Part shown: positions 8,492-17,588 of the stretch, one piece after another
Position numbering within the stretch: the stretch's first letter is position 1
Layout: every line of letters starts with the position of its first letter
Source of the DNA: CBDFHV01 sp965247705
GTDB lineage: Bacteria; Pseudomonadota; Alphaproteobacteria; Rhodospirillales; CAMCUA01
NCBI GenBank assembly: GCA_965247705.1
Contig: CBDFHV010000009.1
Location: 28,227-92,226, forward strand
Length of the DNA stretch: 64,000 nucleotides
Direction of reading: 5' to 3'
The notes under the pieces: model-generated
Seen by the model: only the letters and a program-made list of their open reading frames with translations
The model's database searches: none
What the model was told of the DNA's origin: nothing
Translations under genes and position numbers: made by a program

Positions 8492-9595
8492 TCAGCCCTT
8501 GATCTTCCACTCTTCCCACTTCTCGATGACCAGCTCCCGGTTGGACTTTCCGGGCGCCCCTTCGGCCACCCACCAGGCATCGTCCTTGAGGATCATGTTG
8601 TCCCGGTAGGCGGGGTTGGTGGGCAGGTTCTTCGCCACCTCGGGCTTGATGTGGTCGAAGGCCTTCTTGTTGGGCGGGCCGTAAGCGATGATCTCCGCCA
8701 TCCGCGCCTGGGATTCGGGCCGGGCGACGAAGGCCAGCAGCTTCTGGGTGTCTTCGACGTTCTTCGCCCCCTTCAGCATGGCGTAGGCGGTGTGATAGAG
8801 GATGCCCTGGTTCCATTCGACGCCCACCGGCGCGCCGGATTCCACCACATCCTTGATCCGCCCGTTGGCCACCGAACACAGCACCACTTCCTTGTCGTTG
8901 ATGAGCTGGGCCGGCAGCGCGGCGGACTTGCCCCACCAGGCCACCACGTCGTCGCGGATCTTGCTGTAGCTCCTCAGGGCCCGGTCGATATCGATGGGAT
9001 AGACCTTGTCCAGGGGAACGCCTTCCGCCATTAGGGCGCATTCGAAGGAGTAGCGATAGGATGCGTCGCCCATGGAGCGGGGCCCCGGAAAGCGCTTGGT
9101 ATCCCAGACCTCGGCCCAGTTCTTGGGATGGCTGCCGGTCTTGAATACGTCCGTGCGGTAGGCCAGGACTTCCGCCCAATAAATGAACCCCATGCCGTAC
9201 TGGTGGCGGTCGTCGGCGGATATATTGTCCAGGTCCTGCTTGCGGAACTGGTTGTAGTCGACGGGCTCCAGCCAGCCGTTCTTGCTCATGATCTCGACGT
9301 CGGCGAAGCCCATGCTGACCAGGTCGGCGGTGACGTTGCCGGTTTCCACTTGGGCCTTCTTCTGGGCCAGGGACATGCCGGAGAGGGTGGCGTGGACCTC
9401 GATGCCGGTCTCCTTCATGAACGGCTTGAAATAGGCCTCGACCTGCGACTTGCCATAGGCGCCGCCGCCGGCGGTCACCACGATGCGCCGGTTCTGGGCC
9501 TTGACGATGTATGGGAATCCGACGATCGATGCCGCCGCGGCGCCCGCCGCCGAGGTTTTGAGGAACTTCCGTCGTCCCAACGGTTTGGTGATCAT
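8492..9595 (-). CDS. ABC transporter periplasmic substrate-binding protein (PotD/AfuA-like)
   Basis: 367 residues. The N-terminus has a twin-arginine-type signal (RRKFLK at 8-13, Ala-rich hydrophobic stretch, cleavage near VKAQN), so export may be by Tat. The mature part matches extracellular solute-binding proteins of the polyamine/iron group: VVTAGGGAYGKSQVEAYFKPF, DLVSMGFADVEIM, WAEVWDTKRFPGPRS, and YHTAYAMLKGAKN. GGGAGG sits before the ATG at 9595. It is the first gene of the transporter operon, followed by a hairpin, then permease and ATPase. Confidence 0.88.
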   Translation of the reverse strand: MITKPLGRRKFLKTSAAGAAAASIVGFPYIVKAQNRRIVVTAGGGAYGKSQVEAYFKPFMKETGIEVHATLSGMSLAQKKAQVETGNVTADLVSMGFADVEIMSKNGWLEPVDYNQFRKQDLDNISADDRHQYGMGFIYWAEVLAYRTDVFKTGSHPKNWAEVWDTKRFPGPRSMGDASYRYSFECALMAEGVPLDKVYPIDIDRALRSYSKIRDDVVAWWGKSAALPAQLINDKEVVLCSVANGRIKDVVESGAPVGVEWNQGILYHTAYAMLKGAKNVEDTQKLLAFVARPESQARMAEIIAYGPPNKKAFDHIKPEVAKNLPTNPAYRDNMILKDDAWWVAEGAPGKSNRELVIEKWEEWKIKG

Positions 9596-9700
9596 AAGCT
9601 AGCCTCCCTTGTTCGAGGGGTTGAAGAATCGGCTTAACATTTCACGTCCTGCCCCGTAAGGCCACCGTACATTGGCCGATGCGCCATTCCTGGCTCCGCC

Positions 9701-10936
9701 TTACCCTTCCCCGCCGCCCAGGCGGTCCTTGTAGACCTTGCCCGCCTTCATGACGAAGGGGATGTTCTCGCCCTGGCCCGACAGCAGCGCGATGTCCTCC
9801 AGGGGGTTGCCGTCGACGGCGATCAGGTCGGCGTAGGCGCCGGCTGCGATGACGCCAATCTTGCCTTTTAGGCGCACCACCTCGGCGCTGATGGTGGTGG
9901 CGCTGCGGATGATGTCGGCGGGCTTTTGGGCCTCGCCGCGGACCAGGAACTCCCGGGACTGGGCGTCGGGACAGTTACCGACGTCGGTACCGAAGCCCAC
10001 CTTGACGCCGGCGCGGGCGGCGATCTCCAGGGACCGGGCGCTCACCTCCATGACGTAGTCGCACTTTTGCAGGCTGGCCTCGGAGAAGCCGCGCTCCCGG
10101 CCATGCTCGGCCATCTCCCGGTAGATCACCAAGGTCGGCACCAGGTAGGTGCCGGCCCGGGCCATCATGGCGGCGGCATCCTCGTCGAGGAAGTTACCGT
10201 GCTCGATGGTGCGCACGCCGGCCTCGACGCAGCGCTTGATAGCGTCGGCCGGATAGGTGTGGGTGAGCACGTAGGTGTGGGATCGGGTCGCTTCGTCGAC
10301 CAGGGCCTTAAGCTCGTCCATGGAGAACTGGAGCATGTCGATGGGGTCGGTCTCGGAGGCGACGCCGCCGGACGCATGGACCTTGATCTGGTCGGCGCCG
10401 AGGCGAATCTCCTCGCGCACCGCCTTCAGGCATTCGGGCACGCCGTCGGCAATGCGCCCGGTGCCGGGGCCCAGGTGGGCGCAGAAGCAGGGATCGTTGA
10501 GGTCGCCCACCAGGCGCTTGTCCCCATGGCCGCCGGACTGGGAGATGGGCCGGCCGCAGACCAGCAGCCGCGGGCCGATGAAATAGCCCTCATCCACCGC
10601 CTGCCGATGCCCGGCGTCGGCGCCGCCGGCGTCGCGCATCGTGGTGAAGCCGCGCATCAGCATGGCGCGCAAGGTCTTGGCCGCCTTGGCCGAGGCGATG
10701 GAGGACAGCATGTGGAGGTGCGGATAGCGTTTGTGGATGATGTGGTTGTGGCAGTCGATGAGGCCCGGCATCAGGGTTCGCCCGCCCATGTCGACGACGG
10801 TGGCATCGCCAGCGGCGATCTCTCCCGCCTCCACCTGGGCGATGTTCCCGTCCTTCACCAGGACCTGGCAGCCGGCCGCCACCTCGCCCTTCGCCGGGTC
10901 GAGCAGCGCCATGTTCCGAAACAGGTATCCGCCCAT
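9701..10936 (-). CDS. metal-dependent amidohydrolase
   Basis: 411 residues of the amidohydrolase superfamily, close to the imidazolonepropionase/prolidase-like branch. Visible metal-site elements: HNH at 63-65 in GLIDCHNHI, Lys185 in IKVHASGG, His226 in LTHTY, His246 in IEHGN, and Asp in VGFGTDVGN near 328. The N- and C-terminal beta sections (LVKDG, GAYADLIAVDGNPLED) complete the composite barrel. GGGAGGGAA precedes the ATG at 10936. It is transcribed toward the ABC genes and divergently from the MFS gene. The substrate is probably an amide, peptide or cyclic imide. Confidence 0.85.
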   Translation of the reverse strand: MGGYLFRNMALLDPAKGEVAAGCQVLVKDGNIAQVEAGEIAAGDATVVDMGGRTLMPGLIDCHNHIIHKRYPHLHMLSSIASAKAAKTLRAMLMRGFTTMRDAGGADAGHRQAVDEGYFIGPRLLVCGRPISQSGGHGDKRLVGDLNDPCFCAHLGPGTGRIADGVPECLKAVREEIRLGADQIKVHASGGVASETDPIDMLQFSMDELKALVDEATRSHTYVLTHTYPADAIKRCVEAGVRTIEHGNFLDEDAAAMMARAGTYLVPTLVIYREMAEHGRERGFSEASLQKCDYVMEVSARSLEIAARAGVKVGFGTDVGNCPDAQSREFLVRGEAQKPADIIRSATTISAEVVRLKGKIGVIAAGAYADLIAVDGNPLEDIALLSGQGENIPFVMKAGKVYKDRLGGGEG

Positions 10937-10972
10937 TGTTGTTCCCTCCCTTGGGGGTCCGCTTTGAGCCCG

Positions 10973-12271
10973 ATGGTGCCTACAATGGCGCCGCGACGCA
11001 ATTCGCCACGGCCCGCCGCCGAGGACCTGCCCGTGCAGTACCTGTTGTTCTTGTTCCAGAATCGCCGGTTTCTGGGCTTCGGCCTTCTGCTGACCTTTTT
11101 CGCCAGCTTCGGCACCACGCCCATGATCTCGCTCTTTGGGGGCGAGATTCGGGCTGAGTTCGGACTTTCCCACGGCGACTTCGGGGCGCTTTATTCCGCC
11201 GCCAACCTGGTCGCGGCCGGCGGCATCGTGTGGCTGGGACGGCCCATCGACATCATCGACTTGCGGCTTTACGCGGCCCTGGTCTGTGCCCTGTTGGCGA
11301 CCGCCGCCATCGCCATGGCGCTGGCGCCGGGCATGGCGGTGCTGTTTCTCGCCTTTGTCGGCCTGCGGGTGGCGGGCCCGGGCCTGTTGAACCATACCGC
11401 GGGCACCAGCGCGGTGCGCTACTTCGAGCTCGGGCGCGGGCGCGCTCTCGGGTTCACGGCCCTCGGCCAACCGATCAGCGAGGCCCTGTCGCCGACCCTG
11501 ATCGTCGTCCTGATCGCCGCCTTTGGATGGCGCCACTCGTGGCTCGGCCTCGGCGTCGTCGTCGCCTTGCTGCTGGTGCCGGCCGTCCTGTGGCTGCTCA
11601 GGGGTCACGGGGATCGCCATCGGCGCTATCTGGACCGGCTTGCCCTTGGCGCCGGCACGGCGGGCGACGATGGGCGCCAGTGGTCGCGAAGACAGGTCCT
11701 GAGGGACCTGCGCTTCTATTTGATTATGCCCGCCGTTGTCGTACCGCCGGCCCTGTTGGCGGGGTTCTTCTTTCACCAGGTGCTGCTGGTGGAGGCCAAG
11801 GGCTGGAGCCTTTCCTGGTGGGCGGCCTCCTTCGCCGGATTCGCCGCCGCCAGGGTGGGCGTGCTGTTGCTCACCGGCTTCCTCATCGACCGCTATGGCG
11901 CCATCCGCCTGCTGCCCTTCTATATCCTGCCCCTGGCGCTTTCGCTGGTCCTGCTGGCGGCATTCGACCACCCGGCGACGGCGCTGGCCTTCATGGTCCT
12001 CACCGGCGTCAGCTCCGGCGCCCGCACGACCACCGTCAACGCCGTATGGGCGGAGGTCTACGGCACCGCCAACCTGGGCGCGATCCGGGCCCTGGTCGCG
12101 GCCTTGATCATGGTGGCGGTGGCGACCGCGCCGGCCAGCTTCGGCTGGCTGCTGGACCTCGGCATCACCATGGAGACCCTGGCCCTGGGAAGCATCGTCA
12201 CCTCCTTGGCCGCCGGCCTCCTGTTCATGATCTATGTCACCCGCTGGGACTTACCGCCCCGGCCAAGGTGA
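10973..12271 (+). CDS. MFS transporter
   Basis: About 432 residues with some 12 hydrophobic segments and typical MFS loops (GRPIDIIDLRLY after the second helix pair, GFLIDRYGAIRLLPF in the second half). The first half resembles multidrug or oxalate/formate-type carriers. Start choice is uncertain: ATG at 10973 or 10985, or a GTG at 11033 with GAGG just upstream that begins right before the first conserved residues. It is divergent from the amidohydrolase with only 36 bases between the chosen starts, so the two likely share a control region. Confidence 0.85.
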   Translation: MVPTMAPRRNSPRPAAEDLPVQYLLFLFQNRRFLGFGLLLTFFASFGTTPMISLFGGEIRAEFGLSHGDFGALYSAANLVAAGGIVWLGRPIDIIDLRLYAALVCALLATAAIAMALAPGMAVLFLAFVGLRVAGPGLLNHTAGTSAVRYFELGRGRALGFTALGQPISEALSPTLIVVLIAAFGWRHSWLGLGVVVALLLVPAVLWLLRGHGDRHRRYLDRLALGAGTAGDDGRQWSRRQVLRDLRFYLIMPAVVVPPALLAGFFFHQVLLVEAKGWSLSWWAASFAGFAAARVGVLLLTGFLIDRYGAIRLLPFYILPLALSLVLLAAFDHPATALAFMVLTGVSSGARTTTVNAVWAEVYGTANLGAIRALVAALIMVAVATAPASFGWLLDLGITMETLALGSIVTSLAAGLLFMIYVTRWDLPPRPR

Positions 12272-12314
12272 GGTGTTTGGTGTCGGTCATGGGGTTGATG
12301 AAGGGGTCGCGAGG

Positions 12315-12881
12315 GTGACGAGAATCGCCTGTCTCGGCTGGGGGTCGCTGATCTGGGACCCGAGGGAACTGCCGGTTCAGGGGGCGTGGTTCGAGGACGG
12401 GCCGCTGGTTCGGGTCGAGTTCGCCCGCCAGTCCCGGGACGGGCGCATGACGTTGGTGCTCGATGGAAGCGCCCGTCCCGTTCGTTCGCTGTGGGCGATC
12501 ATGGACCGGACGGACATGGCGGTGGCAGCGGAAGCACTCCGCGAGCGGGAGGGCGTTGGGACGGGCACGCCACGGTGGATTGGCAGGTGGAACTTGGCAG
12601 ACGACCCTGCCGATCTCGTTGTTGACCTCCCTGGTTGGGCGCGGACGCGCGGTGTTGACGGGGTCGTGTGGACGGCTCTGCCCTCCAAGTTCGGTGGTCA
12701 GGAGGGGAGAACGCCGTCGATCGAGGAGGCTGTCACGTATCTGCGCGGATTGACCGGGACGGCACGAGACAACGCGGAGCGCTATGTCCGCCGCGCGCCC
12801 CGGCAGATCGACACCCGGTACAGAAGGCGTATCGAGGCGGAATTCAGCTGGACGCCCGTCGACACGAACGTCTTACCCTAA
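12315..12881 (+). CDS. gamma-glutamylcyclotransferase-like fold protein
   Basis: 188 residues starting IACLGWGSLIWDP, which resembles the glycine-rich xGSL substrate loop of gamma-glutamylcyclotransferase-like proteins. The remainder (FARQSRDGRMTLVLDG, TYLRGLTGTARDNAERYVRRAPRQIDT) is not specific to a known reaction. A GTG at 12315 preceded by GAAGGGG and GAGG is preferred to the ATG at 12234, which would overlap the MFS gene. It stands alone before a convergent tRNA. Its activity is unproven and the assignment rests on one motif. Confidence 0.6.
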   Translation: MTRIACLGWGSLIWDPRELPVQGAWFEDGPLVRVEFARQSRDGRMTLVLDGSARPVRSLWAIMDRTDMAVAAEALREREGVGTGTPRWIGRWNLADDPADLVVDLPGWARTRGVDGVVWTALPSKFGGQEGRTPSIEEAVTYLRGLTGTARDNAERYVRRAPRQIDTRYRRRIEAEFSWTPVDTNVLP

Positions 12882-12916
12882 CGCCGTGTTCCCGGAGCAC
12901 GTGCCGGGGGGAGGGG

Positions 12917-12990
12917 TGGCTGGGGCGCCAGGATTCGAACCTGGGATCCCGGGACCAAAACCCGGTGCCTTGCCACTTGGCCACGCCCCA
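12917..12990 (-). tRNA. tRNA-Gln (TTG anticodon)
   Basis: The minus strand folds into a full cloverleaf of 74 bases including an encoded CCA: acceptor TGGGGCG/CGCCCCA with G73, D stem GCC/GGC, anticodon stem CCGGG/CCCGG with a TTTTGGT loop giving anticodon TTG, 4-base variable loop, and T arm CCAGG TTCGAAT CCTGG. The U1-A72 end pair is characteristic of tRNA-Gln. Confidence 0.95.
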
Positions 12991-13021
12991 AAATCGTCCC
13001 GCCTACGTGAGGGTGGCAAAC

Positions 13022-13903
13022 TTAGTGGGTGGGCTTCGGGGCCGCAAGGAGGGGCGCCGGGGCGATCCACCAGCGGGGGTGTTCCATCGCCAGCGCGGCG
13101 GCTCCGGCGCGGGCCGCCGACGCCCCGGCGAACAGGGCGAAACAGGTGGCGCCGCTGCCCGACATGCGGGCCAGCAGGGCGCCCGGCTGCGCCCCGAGGG
13201 CCGCCAGCACGTCCCCTATCGCCGGCACCAGTTCCCGGGCCGGTGCCTCCAGGTCATTGCGCCGCGACGCCAGCAGGGCGGCCAGTGCCGCGGCGTCCCG
13301 GGGCGACTCGGCGAAGCGGTCGGCGACGGAGAACGGCCCCCGGCGGGCCGCGAACACGGGGGCCGTCGGCGTGGCCACGCCGGGATTGGCCAGCACCATC
13401 CAGCAGGCGGGCAGGGGCGGTACGGGATCGAGCGCCTCGCCGATGCCGCCGACGAAGCAGGGCCTGCCGGCAAGGCAGACGGGCACGTCGGCGCCCAGGG
13501 ACAGGCCCACCGATCGCAGTTCGGGCGCGGCCAAGTCCAGGCCCCACAACCTGTCGAGCGCCAGCAGCGCCGCGGCCGCGTCGGTGGAACCGCCGCCGAT
13601 CCCCGCCGCCGCCGGCAGCCGCTTGGTGAGCCGAATGGCCGCCCGGGGGGCGATGCCCGCCACCTCGGCCAGGGCCACCGCCGCCCGCAGGACCAGGTTC
13701 TCGGCCCCCGTGGGCACGCCCCCGGCGCGCGGGCCGTCGATGGTCAGGCTCAGGTCGTCGGCGCTCGACACCGCCACGTCGTCGCCGACGCCGGCGAAGG
13801 CGATCAGGCTGTCGAGGGTATGGTAGCTATTATCCCGGCGCCCGGTGACGTGCAGGTAAAGATTGACTTTGGCCGGCGCGAAGGCCGCCGCCCCGTCAGC
13901 CAC
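13022..13903 (-). CDS. ispE: 4-diphosphocytidyl-2-C-methyl-D-erythritol kinase
   Basis: 293-residue GHMP kinase that phosphorylates CDP-ME in the MEP route to isoprenoids. It has the N-terminal APAKVNLYLHVTGRR motif, the ATP loop PAAAGIGGGSTDAAAA (about residues 96-111), and the C-terminal MSGSGATCFALF motif. Length is normal. Its start overlaps the end of the upstream TPR gene by 8 bases, so they form one transcription unit. Confidence 0.95.
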   Translation of the reverse strand: MADGAAAFAPAKVNLYLHVTGRRDNSYHTLDSLIAFAGVGDDVAVSSADDLSLTIDGPRAGGVPTGAENLVLRAAVALAEVAGIAPRAAIRLTKRLPAAAGIGGGSTDAAAALLALDRLWGLDLAAPELRSVGLSLGADVPVCLAGRPCFVGGIGEALDPVPPLPACWMVLANPGVATPTAPVFAARRGPFSVADRFAESPRDAAALAALLASRRNDLEAPARELVPAIGDVLAALGAQPGALLARMSGSGATCFALFAGASAARAGAAALAMEHPRWWIAPAPLLAAPKPTH

Positions 13904-15668
13904 CCCGCTCCGGGGTCGGGTTGGCGGCTTCCACCAGGCCTTGTTTCAGCTTCTGTTCCAAGGTGGCGCGCACGTCATCGGTGGGGTCCAGGCTGAGGGA
14001 CCGGCGCCACTGGAACCGAGCCTCCGCCTGGCGGCCCACCCGCCAATAGGCATCGCCCAGGTGATCGTTGATGACCGGGTCCTCGGGCCGCAGTTCGACC
14101 GCCCGCTCCAGTTCCCGGACGGCCTTCTCGTAATCGCCCAGGCGGTAATAGACCCAGCCCAGGCTGTCAACGATGTAGCCGTCGTGGGGGCGAAGGCGGA
14201 CCGCCTTTTCGATCATGCCCTGGGCCCGATCCAGGTTGAGCCCCTGATCGACCCAGGAATAGCCGAGGTAGTTGAGCACGTAGGGCTGTTCGGGCTCGAA
14301 CTCCAGCGCCTTCAGAAAATCCGCCTCGGCCCGCGGCCAAAGCTTGGACCGCTCCAGGGCGATGCCCCGCGCATAAAGCAGGGACCAGTGCCGGGGCTCC
14401 AGGGTGCCGATCCGATCGATGGCCCGGTCGTACGCGGCGGCGGCTTCGACAAAGCGCTCGTGGCTGCGCAGGATATCGCCAACGCTGATCAGGGGTTCGG
14501 GGCCGTCGGGGCGCTCGGTCGCCATGGCCTCCAGGGTGCTGACCGCGTCGTCGGTGCGATCCATCTGGTTCAGGTTGGAAGCGATCCGCAGCCGCGCCGA
14601 CCAGGAAAAGGAAGACTTGGGGTCGATGGCCCGGTAGGCGGCGTTGGCCATTTCCAGCCGCTCCGCGGTCTCGTAAAGATCGCCCAGGAGGAGCTGCACC
14701 GGCGGGAAGTTCGGGCGCAGGTGAAGCGCCATGTTGGCGAGGGCCAGCGCGGTCTCCCGCCCCGCCTGTCGGCGCAGGCTGTTGGCCATGGCGAACAGCC
14801 CCTCCGCCAGCCCGTCCTGGGGCGAAGCGACCGGCGGCGGTTCCTGTTCCCCGGCGTCGAGGCGGGCAATGGTTGCCTCCAACAGGTCGGTCCCCGGGTT
14901 CTCGGCCAGGAACGACTCGTAGAGGGCACGGGCTTCGGGCACCCGGTCGGTCCGCTCGAGAAGGCTCCCCAACATGCGAACCTGGCGCAGCGATCCGGTC
15001 TGGCCCTCCTCGGTCAGGGAACGGAACGTTGTTTCCGCCGTCTCGGTGCGCCCGGCGGCATCCAGGATCAGGGCCTCATGAAGGACTTTCAGCGCCCGGG
15101 CGCCGCGGTTCTGTTCCAAGACGCTCAGGGCCGACAGGGCTTCGTCGTACCGCGCCAGCCCGACCAGGGCCCAGGCCCGTACCAGCGGCACCACGATCGT
15201 CGCCACGCCGCTTTTCAATCCCGTCACGCCCGATTCGGCGTCCTCGTAGCGTGCCGCGCGCAGATCCTCGACGGCCAGGATCAGGCGGGCCATGTCGGCG
15301 TCCGGCTTCACGTCCAGCAGCCGGCGGCCCATCTCCACGGCCTCGGGGACGCGACCTTCGACCGCCATCATCATGGTGACCGTTCGCAACAACTCGGGGT
15401 TGACCGGGTCCTCCTCGAGGACCGTCAGCGCGAACCCGATGGCGCTGTTCAGGTCTCCCGTGGCACGGGCGTGGCGAGCGGCCAGGTAGTTGCCCACCTG
15501 GTTTGGCAACGGTTTGGCCTGCGCCACCTGCACGGGGGTCTCGACGGATCCCGCATCGGCAACGCGCACCGCCGTTCGGTTTTCCGGCGCGGCGCAGGAA
15601 GCCGCCGCGGCGACGATCGACAGGACTCCGCCGATTCGCGACATTGTCTTTTTGGAGGTCGATATCAC
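13896..15668 (-). CDS. tetratricopeptide repeat lipoprotein
   Basis: About 590 residues. The N-terminus is a lipoprotein-like signal ending VAAAASC, followed by roughly a dozen TPR units, clearest in the second half (YVLNYLGYSWVDQG, GYIVDSLGWVYYRLGDYEKAVREL, DPVINDHLGDAYWRVGRQAEA). Such proteins serve as scaffolds in the periplasm or outer membrane. Start is uncertain: a GTG at 15668 with GAGGTG upstream is chosen; an ATG at 15644 lies directly before the signal but lacks a Shine-Dalgarno. It precedes ispE in the same operon, an arrangement I have seen in related genomes. Confidence 0.8.
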   Translation of the reverse strand: MISTSKKTMSRIGGVLSIVAAAASCAAPENRTAVRVADAGSVETPVQVAQAKPLPNQVGNYLAARHARATGDLNSAIGFALTVLEEDPVNPELLRTVTMMMAVEGRVPEAVEMGRRLLDVKPDADMARLILAVEDLRAARYEDAESGVTGLKSGVATIVVPLVRAWALVGLARYDEALSALSVLEQNRGARALKVLHEALILDAAGRTETAETTFRSLTEEGQTGSLRQVRMLGSLLERTDRVPEARALYESFLAENPGTDLLEATIARLDAGEQEPPPVASPQDGLAEGLFAMANSLRRQAGRETALALANMALHLRPNFPPVQLLLGDLYETAERLEMANAAYRAIDPKSSFSWSARLRIASNLNQMDRTDDAVSTLEAMATERPDGPEPLISVGDILRSHERFVEAAAAYDRAIDRIGTLEPRHWSLLYARGIALERSKLWPRAEADFLKALEFEPEQPYVLNYLGYSWVDQGLNLDRAQGMIEKAVRLRPHDGYIVDSLGWVYYRLGDYEKAVRELERAVELRPEDPVINDHLGDAYWRVGRQAEARFQWRRSLSLDPTDDVRATLEQKLKQGLVEAANPTPERGG

Positions 15669-15822
15669 CGTCACCTCACTACTTCGCCATGTCCCCAACC
15701 GGCGGCCGTGACGATATCCGTCCGTCCGGCACTACCAACACACAGTCTACCCGAGGACCCGGCATTGCCTCAATTGGCATCTGGCGCCGGTGAGTCACAT
15801 CGCATCACGAATCGTCGCCCGT

Positions 15823-17463
15823 CTACATGTTCGGGTAGTTGGGTCCGCCGCCGCCCTCGGGCACAACCCAGTGAATGTTCTGGCTCGGGTCCTTGATGTC
15901 GCACGTTTTGCAGTGGACGCAGTTCTGGGCGTTGATCTGAAGCCGCCGGGCGCCGGCCCCGTCGTCGACGAACTCATAGACCCCGGCCGGACAGTAGCGT
16001 TGCTCCGGCCCGTCATAGAGGGCCAGGTTGGTGGACAGGGGTACGGCCTCGTCTTTCAGGGTCAGGTGGGCGGGCTGGTTTTCCTCGTGGTTGGTGTTGG
16101 AGACGAACACCGAGGACAGCCTGTCGAAGGTGAGCACCCCGTCGGGCTTGGGGTAGGCGATGGGGTCCCGGCCGGCGGCCGGCTTCAACCGGGCATGATC
16201 ATGGTGATGGCGCAGAGTCCATGGCGCGCGGCCGCGCAGCAGGAACGTATCCACCGCCCCATGGGCCATGCCGGCCCACAGTCCCCAGCGAAAGGCGGGT
16301 CGAATGTTGCGCGTCCGGTAGAGTTCGTCCCAGACCCAGCTATTCCGCAAGCTCTCGGGGTAGGCCTCGACCACATCCGGCGGCGCATCGGCCGACAGGG
16401 CTTCGGCGATGGCGTCGGCGGCCAGCATCCCCGACTTCATGGCCGTGTGGGAGCCCTTGATCTTGGGCACGTTGATGAAACCGGCGGTGGCCCCGACAAG
16501 GACGCCGCCGGGAAAGGCCAACCGCGGGATGGACTGGAAGCCGCCCTCGTTGAGGGCCCGCGCGCCGTAGGCGATGCGCCGGCCGCCTTCGAAGGTGGGG
16601 CGGATCGCCGGATGGGTCTTGAACCGCTGCATCTCCTCGAATGGGCTCAAATACGGATTCTCGTAGTCCAGGCCGACGATGAACCCCACCGCCACCTGAT
16701 TGTCTTCCAGGTGATAGAGGAACGAACCGCCGTAGGTATCGTTGTCCATCGGCCAACCCACCGTATGAACCACCCGCCCGGGGTGATGCCGGGAGGGGTC
16801 CACCTCCCACAGTTCCTTGATGCCGAGGCCATAGGTCTGGGGCTGACTGTCGGCGCCGAGATCGAACCGTTCCATCAGGCCCTTGGTCAGGGAGCCCCGG
16901 CAGCCTTCGGCGAAGACCGTGTAGCGCGCATGGAGTTCGATCCCGGGCTGGTGGTTGGCGGTGGGTTCGCCGTCCTTGCCGATGCCCATGTCGCCGGTGG
17001 CCACACCCTTGACGCCGCCGTCCTCCCCATGGAGCACCTCGGCGGCGGCAAACCCGGGATAGATCTCGACGCCGAGGGCCTCAGCTTGCTCGCCCAGCCA
17101 TCGGCACAGGTTGCCGAGGCTGATGACGTAGTTGCCGTCGTTGTGCATCTGCGGCGGCGTGGGCAGGGAAATGGCGCGGCTTTCCGTCAGCAGCAGGAAG
17201 CGGTCATCGGTCGCGGGCGTGTTGAGGGGCGCGCCCCGGTCCTTCCAGTCGGGCAGCAACTCGTTGAGGGCGCGGGGCTCGAAGACGGCGCCGGACAACA
17301 CATGGGCGCCCACTTCGGAGCCCTTTTCCACCACGCAGACGCCGATCTCCCGGCCGGTTTCGGCGGCCCGCTGACGAAGGCGGATGGCGGTGGCCAGACC
17401 GGCGATGCCGGCGCCGACGACCACCACGTCGTATGTCATGCTGTCCCGCTGGGTCTCGGTCAT
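15823..17463 (-). CDS. electron transfer flavoprotein-ubiquinone oxidoreductase
   Basis: 546 residues. It passes electrons from ETF to ubiquinone at the inner membrane, linking fatty- and amino-acid oxidation to respiration. FAD-binding GAGIAGLATAIRL is near the N-terminus; a ubiquinone/membrane-binding middle section includes YGLGIKELWEV; the C-terminus carries the 4Fe-4S cluster cysteines (YCPAGVYEF, then NCVHCKTCDIKDP). The ATG at 17463 is preceded by GGGGAGG. Its electron donor, etfBA, lies 10 kb to the right. Confidence 0.95.
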   Translation of the reverse strand: MTETQRDSMTYDVVVVGAGIAGLATAIRLRQRAAETGREIGVCVVEKGSEVGAHVLSGAVFEPRALNELLPDWKDRGAPLNTPATDDRFLLLTESRAISLPTPPQMHNDGNYVISLGNLCRWLGEQAEALGVEIYPGFAAAEVLHGEDGGVKGVATGDMGIGKDGEPTANHQPGIELHARYTVFAEGCRGSLTKGLMERFDLGADSQPQTYGLGIKELWEVDPSRHHPGRVVHTVGWPMDNDTYGGSFLYHLEDNQVAVGFIVGLDYENPYLSPFEEMQRFKTHPAIRPTFEGGRRIAYGARALNEGGFQSIPRLAFPGGVLVGATAGFINVPKIKGSHTAMKSGMLAADAIAEALSADAPPDVVEAYPESLRNSWVWDELYRTRNIRPAFRWGLWAGMAHGAVDTFLLRGRAPWTLRHHHDHARLKPAAGRDPIAYPKPDGVLTFDRLSSVFVSNTNHEENQPAHLTLKDEAVPLSTNLALYDGPEQRYCPAGVYEFVDDGAGARRLQINAQNCVHCKTCDIKDPSQNIHWVVPEGGGGPNYPNM

Positions 17464-17588
17464 GCGCCACCTCCCCATGGCCATGAAAATGGAACGAGGC
17501 CCCGCTTATAGCACGCCCGCTCCGCCCGTCGGGTCGCCATGGTTGGGCGGCCGGTCGCCTTGTGTTAACCTGTGCCGAACTGCGGAAA

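Noticed and set aside
9926..10972. Long plus-strand frame joined to the MFS gene
   Set aside because: This part is the antisense of the amidohydrolase; its product is His/Gly/Ala-rich with no domain, and the MFS protein begins only near 10973.
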